6,827 nt of DNA, from contig DXEZ01000330.1 in the NCBI GenBank assembly GCA_019114715.1, positions 1-6,827 on the forward strand, written 5' to 3'. The translations under genes and the position numbers were made by a program. This document shows positions 1 through 5,457 of this stretch, piece after piece; the first letter of the stretch is position 1; each line of letters starts with the position of its first letter. Under the pieces are notes generated by a model that was not told where the DNA came from, made no database searches, and saw only the letters and a program-made list of their open reading frames with translations. This stretch comes from Candidatus Sphingobacterium stercoripullorum. GTDB lineage: Bacteria; Bacteroidota; Bacteroidia; Sphingobacteriales; Sphingobacteriaceae.

Positions 1-260
1 AAGTATTAACTCCAGAGGAGAACATGGGTGACGTAATGGGTGACTTAAACCGTCGTCGTGGACAAATGCAAGGAATGGATACTCGTAACGGTGTTCAAGT
101 AATCCGTGCTATTGTTCCATTATCTGAAATGTTTGGTTACGTAACACAATTACGTACGATTACATCAGGTAGAGCAACTTCAACAATGGAGTTTGATCAC
201 TATGCAAATGCCCCTAGCGATGTTCAAGAGGAAGTAATTGCAAAATCAAAAGGACAATAA
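1..260 (+). CDS. fusA: Elongation factor G, C-terminal end (partial at window start)
   Basis: This is the 3' end of the translocation GTPase EF-G, which moves tRNA and mRNA through the ribosome. The frame enters from outside the window: the first full codon is at base 3 and reads VLTPEEN directly before the Met at 24, so that Met is internal. About 85 residues remain of a protein that is usually near 700. They hold the end of domain V, with the family block MGDVMGDLNRRRG, then the IRAIVPLSEMFGYVTQLRTI stretch and the SGRATSTMEFDHYANAP block. The stop is TAA at 258-260, followed at once by a second in-frame TAA. The GAGGAG at about 14-19 is coding sequence, not a ribosome binding site. The rpsJ start lies 76 bp downstream on the same strand, the usual str-operon end in Bacteroidota. 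The identification is secure. Confidence 0.98.
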   Translation, partial: VLTPEENMGDVMGDLNRRRGQMQGMDTRNGVQVIRAIVPLSEMFGYVTQLRTITSGRATSTMEFDHYANAPSDVQEEVIAKSKGQ

Positions 261-277
261 TAATTTCAAATACGTCT

Positions 278-317
278 AGTCTCTCTTTGTTGTAAATAGC
301 TCTAACTAAGAGAGACT
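278..317 (+). promoter_or_regulatory. Perfect inverted repeat between fusA and rpsJ
   Basis: AGTCTCTCTT at 278-287 is the exact reverse complement of AAGAGAGACT at 308-317, giving a 10-bp stem with a 20-nt loop. No T-run follows the 3' arm (it continues TCACAAAC), so it does not look like an ordinary rho-independent terminator. It sits in the 76-bp gap, 19 nt before the rpsJ start. Plausible roles are an RNA processing site, a barrier to 3' exonuclease that protects the fusA transcript, or an autogenous control element; the sequence does not choose between them. TCTCTTTG at 282-289 also matches five of the six fixed bases of the Bacteroidota -7 element, so a weak internal rpsJ promoter is an alternative. 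Confidence 0.55.
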
Positions 318-336
318 TCACAAACATTAAAACAAT

Positions 337-642
337 ATGAGCCAAAGAATCAGAATTAAGCTTAAGTCGTATGACTACAACTTGGTTGACAAGTCAGCTG
401 AGAAAATCGTTAAAACAGTAAAACCTACTGGTGCAGTAGTTAGTGGTCCAATTCCTCTTCCTACAGACAAAAAGATTTATACTGTACTTCGTTCACCACA
501 CGTTAATAAAAAAGCACGTGAGCAGTTTGAGCTTTGCTCGTATAAAAGACTGTTAGATATTTATTCATCTAACTCTAAAACTGTAGACGCATTAATGAAG
601 CTTGAATTACCGTCCGGTGTTGAAGTTGAAATTAAAGTGTAG
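337..642 (+). CDS. rpsJ: 30S ribosomal protein S10
   Basis: The 101-residue product is ribosomal protein S10 (uS10), a component of the 30S head that in many bacteria also joins NusB in transcription antitermination. The length is normal for the family. Recognisable blocks are the N-terminal strand IRIKLKSYDYNLVDKSAEKI, the VVSGPIPLPT loop strand (about residues 34-43), and the very conserved SPHVNKKAREQFE segment (53-65). The ATG at 337 is the only start that gives a full-length protein. It follows the A-rich leader ACATTAAAACAAT with no Shine-Dalgarno sequence, as is usual in Bacteroidota. It lies 76 bp after fusA on the same strand and is probably cotranscribed. A strong terminator follows, so the usual next genes (rplC, rplD and so on) are not continued here. 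Confidence 0.98.
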   Translation: MSQRIRIKLKSYDYNLVDKSAEKIVKTVKPTGAVVSGPIPLPTDKKIYTVLRSPHVNKKAREQFELCSYKRLLDIYSSNSKTVDALMKLELPSGVEVEIKV

Positions 643-664
643 TTATTCACTAGTTTAGTGCTAT

Positions 665-700
665 AAAAAAGGCTATCTCAAAAAGAGGTGGCCTTTTTTA
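665..700 (+). terminator. Rho-independent terminator of the fusA-rpsJ transcript
   Basis: The arms 665-679 (AAAAAAGGCTATCTC) and 685-699 (GAGGTGGCCTTTTTT) pair over 15 positions, two of them G-U, around an AAAAA loop. Six T residues end the 3' arm. It starts 22 bp after the rpsJ stop. Because the 5' arm begins with six A residues, it could in principle also act in reverse, but the reverse-strand gene has its own terminator closer to its stop. Confidence 0.88.
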
Positions 701-882
701 GTATAAAGAAGCTCCTTAACTCTACCCCAATAATCATCCTTCCCTTAAGAATAATTAAAGCCTCCTAAAGAGGTATCTTATACTCCAGACATAGAGATTA
801 GAATACAACACTCAAGCACACTCTAGAGCCTCTAATTAAGCCTTTGCGCTACAAAGTATCTTGTAGTTAAATACAAGAAATG
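701..882. other. Intergenic stretch with no supported gene
   Basis: These 182 bases lie between the rpsJ terminator and the terminator of the reverse-strand tlpA-like gene, so neither transcript should cover them. I see no convincing reading frame or RNA gene. The only structure is a small nested set near 849-877: CTACAA (849-854) can pair with TTGTAG (861-866), while CTTGTA (860-865) can pair instead with TACAAG (872-877). The two hairpins share the middle segment and exclude each other. No function can be assigned. Confidence 0.5.
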
Positions 883-912
883 AAAAAAGGCTTAGAATTT
901 CTCCCAAGCCTT
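883..912 (-). terminator. Rho-independent terminator of the tlpA-like gene
   Basis: Read on the reverse strand, AAGGCTT (912-906) pairs perfectly with AAGCCTT (893-887), with a 12-nt loop. The T-run continues to 883. It starts 23 bp after the reverse-strand stop codon at 936-938, the expected position. Confidence 0.75.
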
Positions 913-935
913 AATTACAAAATCAAAAGTTAAAA

Positions 936-2447
936 TTAACTCTCTTGCTTTAATAGTTCAATACGTGTAGTCATATCATCCATAATCGCATCGACATCCG
1001 ATCCACTACCCACACTAATAAAACGAATATCTCCAGACTTATCGATAAATATTTTTGTTGGGATACCACTAACTTCATAAGCAGACACAACCGCTTTATC
1101 CTTATCCTTCATTTCGTCTAATAGAACATGGAAACTGTAGTTATTCTCCGTGATAAAGTTTTCCACTACCTCTTTATAATTTTCTTCTCTTTGCCATGTT
1201 GCAATAAACAAGATAGCTACCTCAGAATCATCGGCATACTTTTCAACGACCTTTTGCATCCCTGGGAATGAATTTATACAAGGTCCACACCAAGTTGCCC
1301 AGAAATCGATAATGACTATCTTATCTTTGTAGTCTGCGAGAGAAACTTCTTTCCCATCCAAACCTACAAGAGTAAAACCAGGTGCATCTTTGCGAATCAT
1401 TTCTGATTTGTACTTTGCAATTTTCGCCTCCTTAACCTGGTCGTTTAAAGCCACTTTAAAGCGCTCCACATCCGACTTACCTTGATTCAATTCTGTATAT
1501 ATAGCAGCAATCTTCTCTAAAATCGATTCGTCCGCGTTTGCGTGAACGTAATAGCTTTCAAGCGCTCTGAATGCATCCAGTTTTTTTCCAGCTTTATTGT
1601 AATTATCTGAAAGTAAAACAACATCTGCTGAGGTTAACGTAGAAGGATCTGCACTTTTCTTAGCTTCTAAAACCTCTACTGCTTTATCTGCGTTGCCTGC
1701 TTTATTCAATGCCTCGGCATAACTTGATGCCAATGAACCCAATAAACGAGGGTTTCTACTCTTCTCTTCTTTAGCATTTTCGCCGTTATACGCCTCCTCA
1801 ATAAGAGCTAAAGCACGTTCGTTCTCGCCTTTCTCTATTAACTGTTTGCTCAGACTCATAAATTGCGAAGACATACCTCGGGTTCCTCTAATTTCTTCAA
1901 CGACTGTGTTAAGCTCCTGATACGCTCCTTCTTTAATTAATTGAGAAGCTAATCTAGAACTAGCCATATCATAGAAACTAACCGTATTAAAACCAAAGTC
2001 CCCTTTATTATCTTTTAAGTCTTGCTCAAAACGCTCTCTAGGAAACTTCTTTTTCCACTTATCGTACTCTTTAAGTTTTTTTGCAGCAGAAAGCTTCTCA
2101 TTATCCAAAATTGCATTAAAAGCCTGCTCCCTAGCAGTAATTCCCTTCGGGTATTTCTTGGCTAACCCCTCACGTACTTTATCTCCTTTTTCTTTCTCTC
2201 CTATATAAGAATAAATGGAGGCACCCATAAGATTTTTATATTCCGACTTAGCCTTAATTAGGGCTTCTACTTCAAGATTTAACTTAGCTTTTGAATCGTC
2301 TTCAGGATTGGATAGAAGCTTATTGACTTCATTTACAATTTCTGAAAGACTGACATTGCTATCCTTTGCCAATTGACCATACGAAGATGGTACACCTAAG
2401 AACATCCCTGCAACGAGTGCGGGAAAAATAACTTTTCTATAATTCAT
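936..2447 (-). CDS. Exported TlpA-family thioredoxin-fold protein with helical N-terminus
   Basis: The 503-residue protein probably acts as a thiol-disulfide oxidoreductase outside the cytoplasm. Residues 1 to about 24 form a signal peptide (basic MNYRK, hydrophobic core, likely cleavage near SSYG-Q). Residues about 25-345 are highly charged and helical with TPR-like pairs, for example ALALIEEAY near 212 and ADKAVEVLEAKK near 253. From about residue 353 comes an AhpC/TSA-TlpA domain: APGFTLVGLDGKEVSLADYK, DFWATWCGPC with the redox pair C387/C390, and the cis-Pro loop SGIPT with P463. All key thioredoxin-fold residues are present. The long N-terminal half is common in Bacteroidota TlpA-like proteins, where its partner is unknown. 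The gene stands alone, with its own -7 box 34 nt upstream and its own terminator. Substrate is unknown; electron supply would come from a DsbD-like partner not seen here. Confidence 0.92.
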   Translation of the reverse strand: MNYRKVIFPALVAGMFLGVPSSYGQLAKDSNVSLSEIVNEVNKLLSNPEDDSKAKLNLEVEALIKAKSEYKNLMGASIYSYIGEKEKGDKVREGLAKKYPKGITAREQAFNAILDNEKLSAAKKLKEYDKWKKKFPRERFEQDLKDNKGDFGFNTVSFYDMASSRLASQLIKEGAYQELNTVVEEIRGTRGMSSQFMSLSKQLIEKGENERALALIEEAYNGENAKEEKSRNPRLLGSLASSYAEALNKAGNADKAVEVLEAKKSADPSTLTSADVVLLSDNYNKAGKKLDAFRALESYYVHANADESILEKIAAIYTELNQGKSDVERFKVALNDQVKEAKIAKYKSEMIRKDAPGFTLVGLDGKEVSLADYKDKIVIIDFWATWCGPCINSFPGMQKVVEKYADDSEVAILFIATWQREENYKEVVENFITENNYSFHVLLDEMKDKDKAVVSAYEVSGIPTKIFIDKSGDIRFISVGSGSDVDAIMDDMTTRIELLKQES

Positions 2448-2481
2448 ACTATAATTTTGTATTAGTCTATTATTACTCTAT

Positions 2482-2489
2482 CAAAGATA
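2482..2489 (-). promoter_or_regulatory. Bacteroidota -7 promoter box for the tlpA-like gene
   Basis: The reverse strand reads TATCTTTG, an exact match to TAnnTTTG, 34 nt upstream of the start codon at 2447. No clear TTG -33 element is visible at the expected distance. The exact match and the spacing, shared with two other genes here, support it. Confidence 0.6.
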
Positions 2490-2762
2490 ATTAAAATTTA
2501 CTTTTTTGCCCCTTAAAAGTACCGAGAAAGTTAAACGTCTATAATTGTTACATTAGGGTTAAATTCAATAAATCCTCACAAAACTAATAACCCACTTTAC
2601 CCCCCCCTATAAAGCATATTTACGTATCCTTACATTTTTCACTAAGCACTACCTATTCTAGAATTAACTGAAAATAGCTGGTTTTATCTTATAACATAAA
2701 AATAGTGACGTATATTACATTATTGAATAACGACTATCATCTTTCAACTACCGTCTTTTCTC
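2490..2762. other. Divergent intergenic region with a C8 tract
   Basis: This is the core of the 358-bp gap between the reverse tlpA-like gene and the forward dehydrogenase gene. It is AT-rich with no supported reading frame or RNA gene. A run of eight C residues at 2600-2607 stands out against that background. GGGTTA (2556-2561) and TAACCC (2588-2593) form a weak inverted repeat with a 26-nt loop. Regulator sites for either gene could lie here, but I cannot name one. Confidence 0.5.
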
Positions 2763-2770
2763 TTACTTTG
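2763..2770 (+). promoter_or_regulatory. Probable -7 promoter box for the dehydrogenase gene
   Basis: TTACTTTG matches TAnnTTTG except at the second base. It ends 35 nt before the ATG at 2806, almost the same distance as the exact boxes of two other genes in the window. No TTG -33 element is evident. Confidence 0.4.
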
Positions 2771-2805
2771 TACTAGAAACTAAAAGGTTTATTTGATTAA
2801 CAGCT

Positions 2806-3564
2806 ATGAAGTTAAAAAACAAAACAGCAATAATAACAGGAGGTTCTGGAGGAATTGGATTTACTACGGCAGAACTGTTTTTACAACACGGCGCACGTGT
2901 GTTACTAGTTGATATAGATGAAAATGCCCTTAAAGAGGCAGCCGAAAAATTAAACCATGAGTCCCTGAGCTATTTTGCAGCAGATGTTTCTCAAGCTGAT
3001 CAAGTACAGGCGTATGCTAACTACGCGAAACAAACTTTTAGTACAATAGACATATTCTTCAACAATGCAGGAATCGAGGGGGTGGTAAAACCAATCGAAC
3101 AGTACCCTGAAGATGTTTTTGATAAGGTATTGTCGATAAACGTTAAAGGTGTTTGGTTGGGACTTAAATATGTATTACCCCTTATGAACCAAGGAGGTAG
3201 TATTGTAAATACTTCATCGGTTGCAGGATTATCGGGAACAGCAAATGTGACTGCTTATGTCACTAGTAAGCATGCAGTCATTGGTCTTACTCGCAGTGTT
3301 GCTCTCGAGGCTGCTCCAAGAGGAATCCGAGTTAACTCCATCCACCCCTCTCCTGTTGACAATAGAATGATGCGTTCGTTAGAGGCTGGTTTTTCACCTC
3401 AAAACGCAGAGCAAGCAAAAGAAGCTTTCCAGCAATCCATTCCTTTAGGTCGATATGCGACTAATAAGGATATTGCAAACGGAGTGTTATTTTTAGCATC
3501 CGATGAAAGTAGGTTTATGACCGGTACTAAGCTTGTTATAGATGGAGGAATGACTCAAAACTAA
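2806..3564 (+). CDS. Short-chain dehydrogenase/reductase, probably NAD-dependent
   Basis: The 252-residue protein is a classical SDR oxidoreductase with a Rossmann fold, cytoplasmic and normal in length. The visible motifs are the cofactor loop TGGSGGIG (11-18), D36 at the end of the second strand (which favours NAD(H) over NADP(H)), D60, NNAG (86-89), N112, and the catalytic S138, Y151 and K155 (YVTSK). The C-terminal block FLASDESRFMTGTKLVIDGG is typical. One local difference is the segment after the catalytic helix: the common PG motif reads HPSPVDNRMM (from 180), which marks a subfamily within the SDRs. The substrate cannot be told; the general look is of a 3-hydroxyacyl, sugar or alcohol dehydrogenase. 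It is a single-gene unit with its own probable -7 box and terminator. The start follows an A/T-rich leader and places the first strand KTAIITG at the usual distance. Confidence 0.93.
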   Translation: MKLKNKTAIITGGSGGIGFTTAELFLQHGARVLLVDIDENALKEAAEKLNHESLSYFAADVSQADQVQAYANYAKQTFSTIDIFFNNAGIEGVVKPIEQYPEDVFDKVLSINVKGVWLGLKYVLPLMNQGGSIVNTSSVAGLSGTANVTAYVTSKHAVIGLTRSVALEAAPRGIRVNSIHPSPVDNRMMRSLEAGFSPQNAEQAKEAFQQSIPLGRYATNKDIANGVLFLASDESRFMTGTKLVIDGGMTQN

Positions 3565-3602
3565 CCTTTACCACCTATATTTATACTTATATCTCTAACT
3601 AT

Positions 3603-3636
3603 AGCCAAGGAGCTTACCCACTCCTTGGCTTTCTTT
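3603..3636 (+). terminator. Rho-independent terminator of the dehydrogenase gene
   Basis: AGCCAAGGAG (3603-3612) pairs perfectly with CTCCTTGGCT (3621-3630) around an 8-nt loop, followed by TTCTTT. It lies 38 bp after the forward stop and only 4 bp past the stop codon of the convergent dsrE-like gene. The stem may therefore also end that transcript, though no T-run follows on the reverse strand. Confidence 0.82.
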
Positions 3637-4105
3637 AAGGCTTTATAATCGTCCACCCTTGAGCAGCACGAAGTAACAGCTCTCCGTTACCGGTAGGAAC
3701 ATAACCTAAAAAATCATACAATTCACTTTTAGCTATTTTCCGCTCTTTAAGTGTATTTAGGCACTGAGTAACTAAAACTCCTTTTTCTACTAGACCTTGT
3801 ATGGCTTTCTGGTATCCACTGCCCTTTTTAAAGGCATTCGTACCTCCAGAGAAGGCAACTAATTGGATCTCGACATTGCCTTTCAGCCTAGGATCCTCAA
3901 GTAGGTTATTGATGTTTCTAATAGCCTTCTGAATTATTTCATCTGAACCACGATCGAGCTGAAAAATCACCTTATAGGAGGATTCTGTCGCTTTGGCACC
4001 TTGATAAGTAGCGTTATCTAGGAGTGCTTTTTCTTGTGAAAATGCATGGCCAGAGAATAAAGTTAACGTTAATAGTAGGGAAATCTGAAAATATAAATGC
4101 TTCAT
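3635..4105 (-). CDS. Exported DsrE/DsrF-family sulfur-relay-like protein
   Basis: The 156-residue protein belongs to the DsrE/DsrF-like family, whose best known members pass sulfur between proteins as persulfide on a conserved Cys. Residues 1 to about 23 form a signal peptide (MKH, then the hydrophobic run ISLLLTLTLF, likely cleavage near AFS-Q), so the protein should act in the periplasm. The mature part has the family pattern: SYKVIFQLDRG (43-53), IRNINNLLEDPRLKG (62-76), VEIQLVAFSGG (78-88), a segment with C115 (VTQCLNTLKERKI), and GYVPTGNGELLLRAAQGW near the end. C115 is the only Cys of the mature protein and the likely sulfur carrier. It lies 99 bp downstream of thioredoxin on the same strand with no hairpin between, so cotranscription is possible; CTTATTTG (reverse strand, 4150-4143) is a poor -7 candidate. 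The specific role of the exported form is unknown. Confidence 0.85.
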   Translation of the reverse strand: MKHLYFQISLLLTLTLFSGHAFSQEKALLDNATYQGAKATESSYKVIFQLDRGSDEIIQKAIRNINNLLEDPRLKGNVEIQLVAFSGGTNAFKKGSGYQKAIQGLVEKGVLVTQCLNTLKERKIAKSELYDFLGYVPTGNGELLLRAAQGWTIIKP

Positions 4106-4204
4106 AACACAAATTTTAAATGCTAAGGTATCATCTTTAGATCAAATAAGCACGAAATATTTGTCTTACATAAATACCTCCACGACCTATCAACACTTTG
4201 GCTG

Positions 4205-4498
4205 TTAATAGTTCTCTTTAAGGAGCCTTTCCAGTTCATCCGCTGGGAACACGCCCGACTGTCTCCAAGCAACCTTTCCTTCTTTAAAAATAATCAAAGT
4301 CGGCACACCTCGAATTCCGAGCTTGGAAGCCAGTTGGGGATTCTTATCCACATCTATTTTTACAATGGAAGCATTATCGCCAATTCTCCCTTTCAAATCT
4401 TCTAAAATAGGAGCTTGCTGCTTACAAGGACCACACCATTCAGCATAAAAATCCACCAGCACCGGCTTTTCTTGATTGATTAACTCTTGAAATTTCAT
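4205..4498 (-). CDS. Thioredoxin
   Basis: The 97-residue protein is a cytoplasmic thioredoxin, a thiol-disulfide reductant for other proteins. It has the strand PVLVDFYAEWCGPCK with the redox pair C22/C25, the IDVDKNPQLASKLGIRGVPT block with cis-Pro P66, and LIIFKEGKVAWRQSG. It has no signal peptide. It is slightly shorter than the usual 105-110 residues because both ends are compact, but no core element is missing. It starts 12 bp after the stop of the small membrane protein gene, which implies translation from the same transcript. This is probably an accessory thioredoxin rather than the main trxA, judged by its gene neighbourhood (inference). The Cys-pair membrane protein next door is a possible partner. 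Confidence 0.93.
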   Translation of the reverse strand: MKFQELINQEKPVLVDFYAEWCGPCKQQAPILEDLKGRIGDNASIVKIDVDKNPQLASKLGIRGVPTLIIFKEGKVAWRQSGVFPADELERLLKENY

Positions 4499-4510
4499 AT
4501 TATTTTTAAT

Positions 4511-4723
4511 TTAATATTTTCGAATTTTCCGCGTTGGCATGCTGCAAGAATTCCCCCCACAACTCGCTAGATTAAATACTGCAAGCACGATAAAAAGAGC
4601 GCCCAGAACCGCAATATACCACATTTTAGCTTCTACGCCCTGCCAAAGAATCATAACGCCCATCAGAAGCCTAAACAGGCGCATAAAGTTCCACCCTTTT
4701 AAATACTTTATCATAAGTTTCAT
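4511..4723 (-). CDS. Small two-helix inner-membrane protein with C-terminal Cys pair
   Basis: The 70-residue protein resembles the DUF2892/YgaP-type small membrane proteins found in Bacteroidota. After a basic start (MIKYLKGWNFMRLFR) come two hydrophobic segments, about 18-30 and 35-52, separated by a short EAK loop. The tail carries CGGNSC (C55 and C60) and a basic end. Both the Cys pair and its position beside the second helix are visible; a role in metal or thiol chemistry is inference. Starts at residues 1, 4 or 14 are possible; residue 1 is chosen because it leaves only 3 bp after the upstream methyltransferase stop and keeps the WNFMR segment that related proteins show. It sits between the methyltransferase and thioredoxin genes in a tight operon. 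The exact function is unknown. Confidence 0.75.
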   Translation of the reverse strand: MKLMIKYLKGWNFMRLFRLLMGVMILWQGVEAKMWYIAVLGALFIVLAVFNLASCGGNSCSMPTRKIRKY

Positions 4724-4726
4724 TTT

Positions 4727-5341
4727 TTATTTTTTCACCCCTTCAATTCGCAGGACCCATCCGTTACCGAGATGCCCCAGCCCTTCACTTAGTTCGACCT
4801 CTTGCTCCTTTAAATAAGTAAAGTTCATACCTGGAAAATCCTCCCCAGCATCCGCTGCACTTAAAAACATGGAAGAATCCCTAGGGCCTCCAATATTGGC
4901 ATGAGTAGCTTGGTAGTTCTCGTGCCCAGAGGCAAACCCTTCAACGATAAGCTTCCCACCAGGCTTCAAATAAGAAAGCAGTTCTTGATAATAAGCGCGG
5001 CGCACCTCTCTTGGAAAATGCACATAAATAAGCACCAGCAAATCAAAGGTTTCTCCAGGGAGAGCCAACTCATCCACTGAGCTCAGCTGGTAATCTATAG
5101 AAACTCCTTTTTCCCTAGCCAGCTCCTCGGCTTTGACTTTCCCCGCCTCACTTTGATCAAAAGCTGTAACTTCCCAACCGAGCTGGGCAGCAAAAACGCT
5201 ATTGCGACCTTCACCCTCGCAGGCAAATAGGGCCGTTTGCGGCTCTAAACTGGGTAGCATTTCTTTTAGGAACGCATTAGGTTCTTTACCGTATACATAA
5301 TCACTCGCACGGTATCTTAAATTCCAAGATTCTTTACTCAT
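4727..5341 (-). CDS. Class I SAM-dependent methyltransferase, TehB-like
   Basis: The 204-residue protein is a cytoplasmic class I methyltransferase. Its start, SWNLRYRASDYVYGKEPN, is typical of the TehB-like group, whose name-giving member methylates tellurite and selenite. The SAM-binding motif I reads ALFACEGEGRN (37-47), the acidic residue after strand 2 is D62 in AFDQS, FDLLVLIYVHFP (99-110) covers motif II, and LKPGGKLIVEG (125-135) is the usual post-II block. The EGEGRN form of motif I defines a common subfamily of unknown substrate, so tellurite should not be assumed. It is the first gene of a tight reverse-strand operon, with the next start 3 bp after its stop. Its GC content, about 50 percent in the stretches I counted, is higher than in the flanking genes. 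A -7 box lies 56 nt upstream. Confidence 0.87.
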   Translation of the reverse strand: MSKESWNLRYRASDYVYGKEPNAFLKEMLPSLEPQTALFACEGEGRNSVFAAQLGWEVTAFDQSEAGKVKAEELAREKGVSIDYQLSSVDELALPGETFDLLVLIYVHFPREVRRAYYQELLSYLKPGGKLIVEGFASGHENYQATHANIGGPRDSSMFLSAADAGEDFPGMNFTYLKEQEVELSEGLGHLGNGWVLRIEGVKK

Positions 5342-5377
5342 ACTACAAAGTTCATCATTTTATTTTTCATACACCGT

Positions 5378-5385
5378 TACTTTTG
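5378..5385 (+). promoter_or_regulatory. -7 promoter box facing the orphan GH20-tail gene
   Basis: TACTTTTG is an exact TAnnTTTG match, 72 nt before the ATG at 5458. The leader is longer than for other genes here. It lies 12 bp from an exact box on the opposite strand, so the two could form a face-to-face divergent promoter. Confidence 0.42.
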
Positions 5386-5397
5386 TCACATAACACT

Positions 5398-5405
5398 CAA
5401 ATCTA
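5398..5405 (-). promoter_or_regulatory. -7 promoter box for the methyltransferase-thioredoxin operon
   Basis: The reverse strand reads TAGATTTG, an exact TAnnTTTG match, 56 nt upstream of the methyltransferase start. GAACTTTG at 5353-5346 is a near match but lies only 4 nt from the ATG and would give a leaderless message. No clear -33 TTG is seen for either. Confidence 0.48.
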
Positions 5406-5457
5406 AGCGCGCAACTTCGCCCATGCGATCGGGTATAAAGAAATTCCGAAACTAAGT

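Noticed and set aside
14..26. GAGGAG followed by ATG at 24, looking like a ribosome binding site and start
   Set aside because: The same frame continues upstream as VLTPEEN, a conserved EF-G stretch, so the ATG is an internal Met of fusA.
2556..2593. GGGTTA and TAACCC inverted repeat as a possible operator
   Set aside because: The 26-nt loop and 6-bp arms are weak, and the site is far from both promoter boxes.
4539..4817. Forward-strand open frame of 92 codons
   Set aside because: It lies antisense across the membrane protein and methyltransferase genes, its translation is low-complexity and Pro/Ser/Ile-rich, and it resembles no family.
5346..5353. GAACTTTG on the reverse strand as the methyltransferase promoter
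   Set aside because: It misses one fixed base and lies 4 nt from the start codon; the exact box at 5398-5405 is the better choice.
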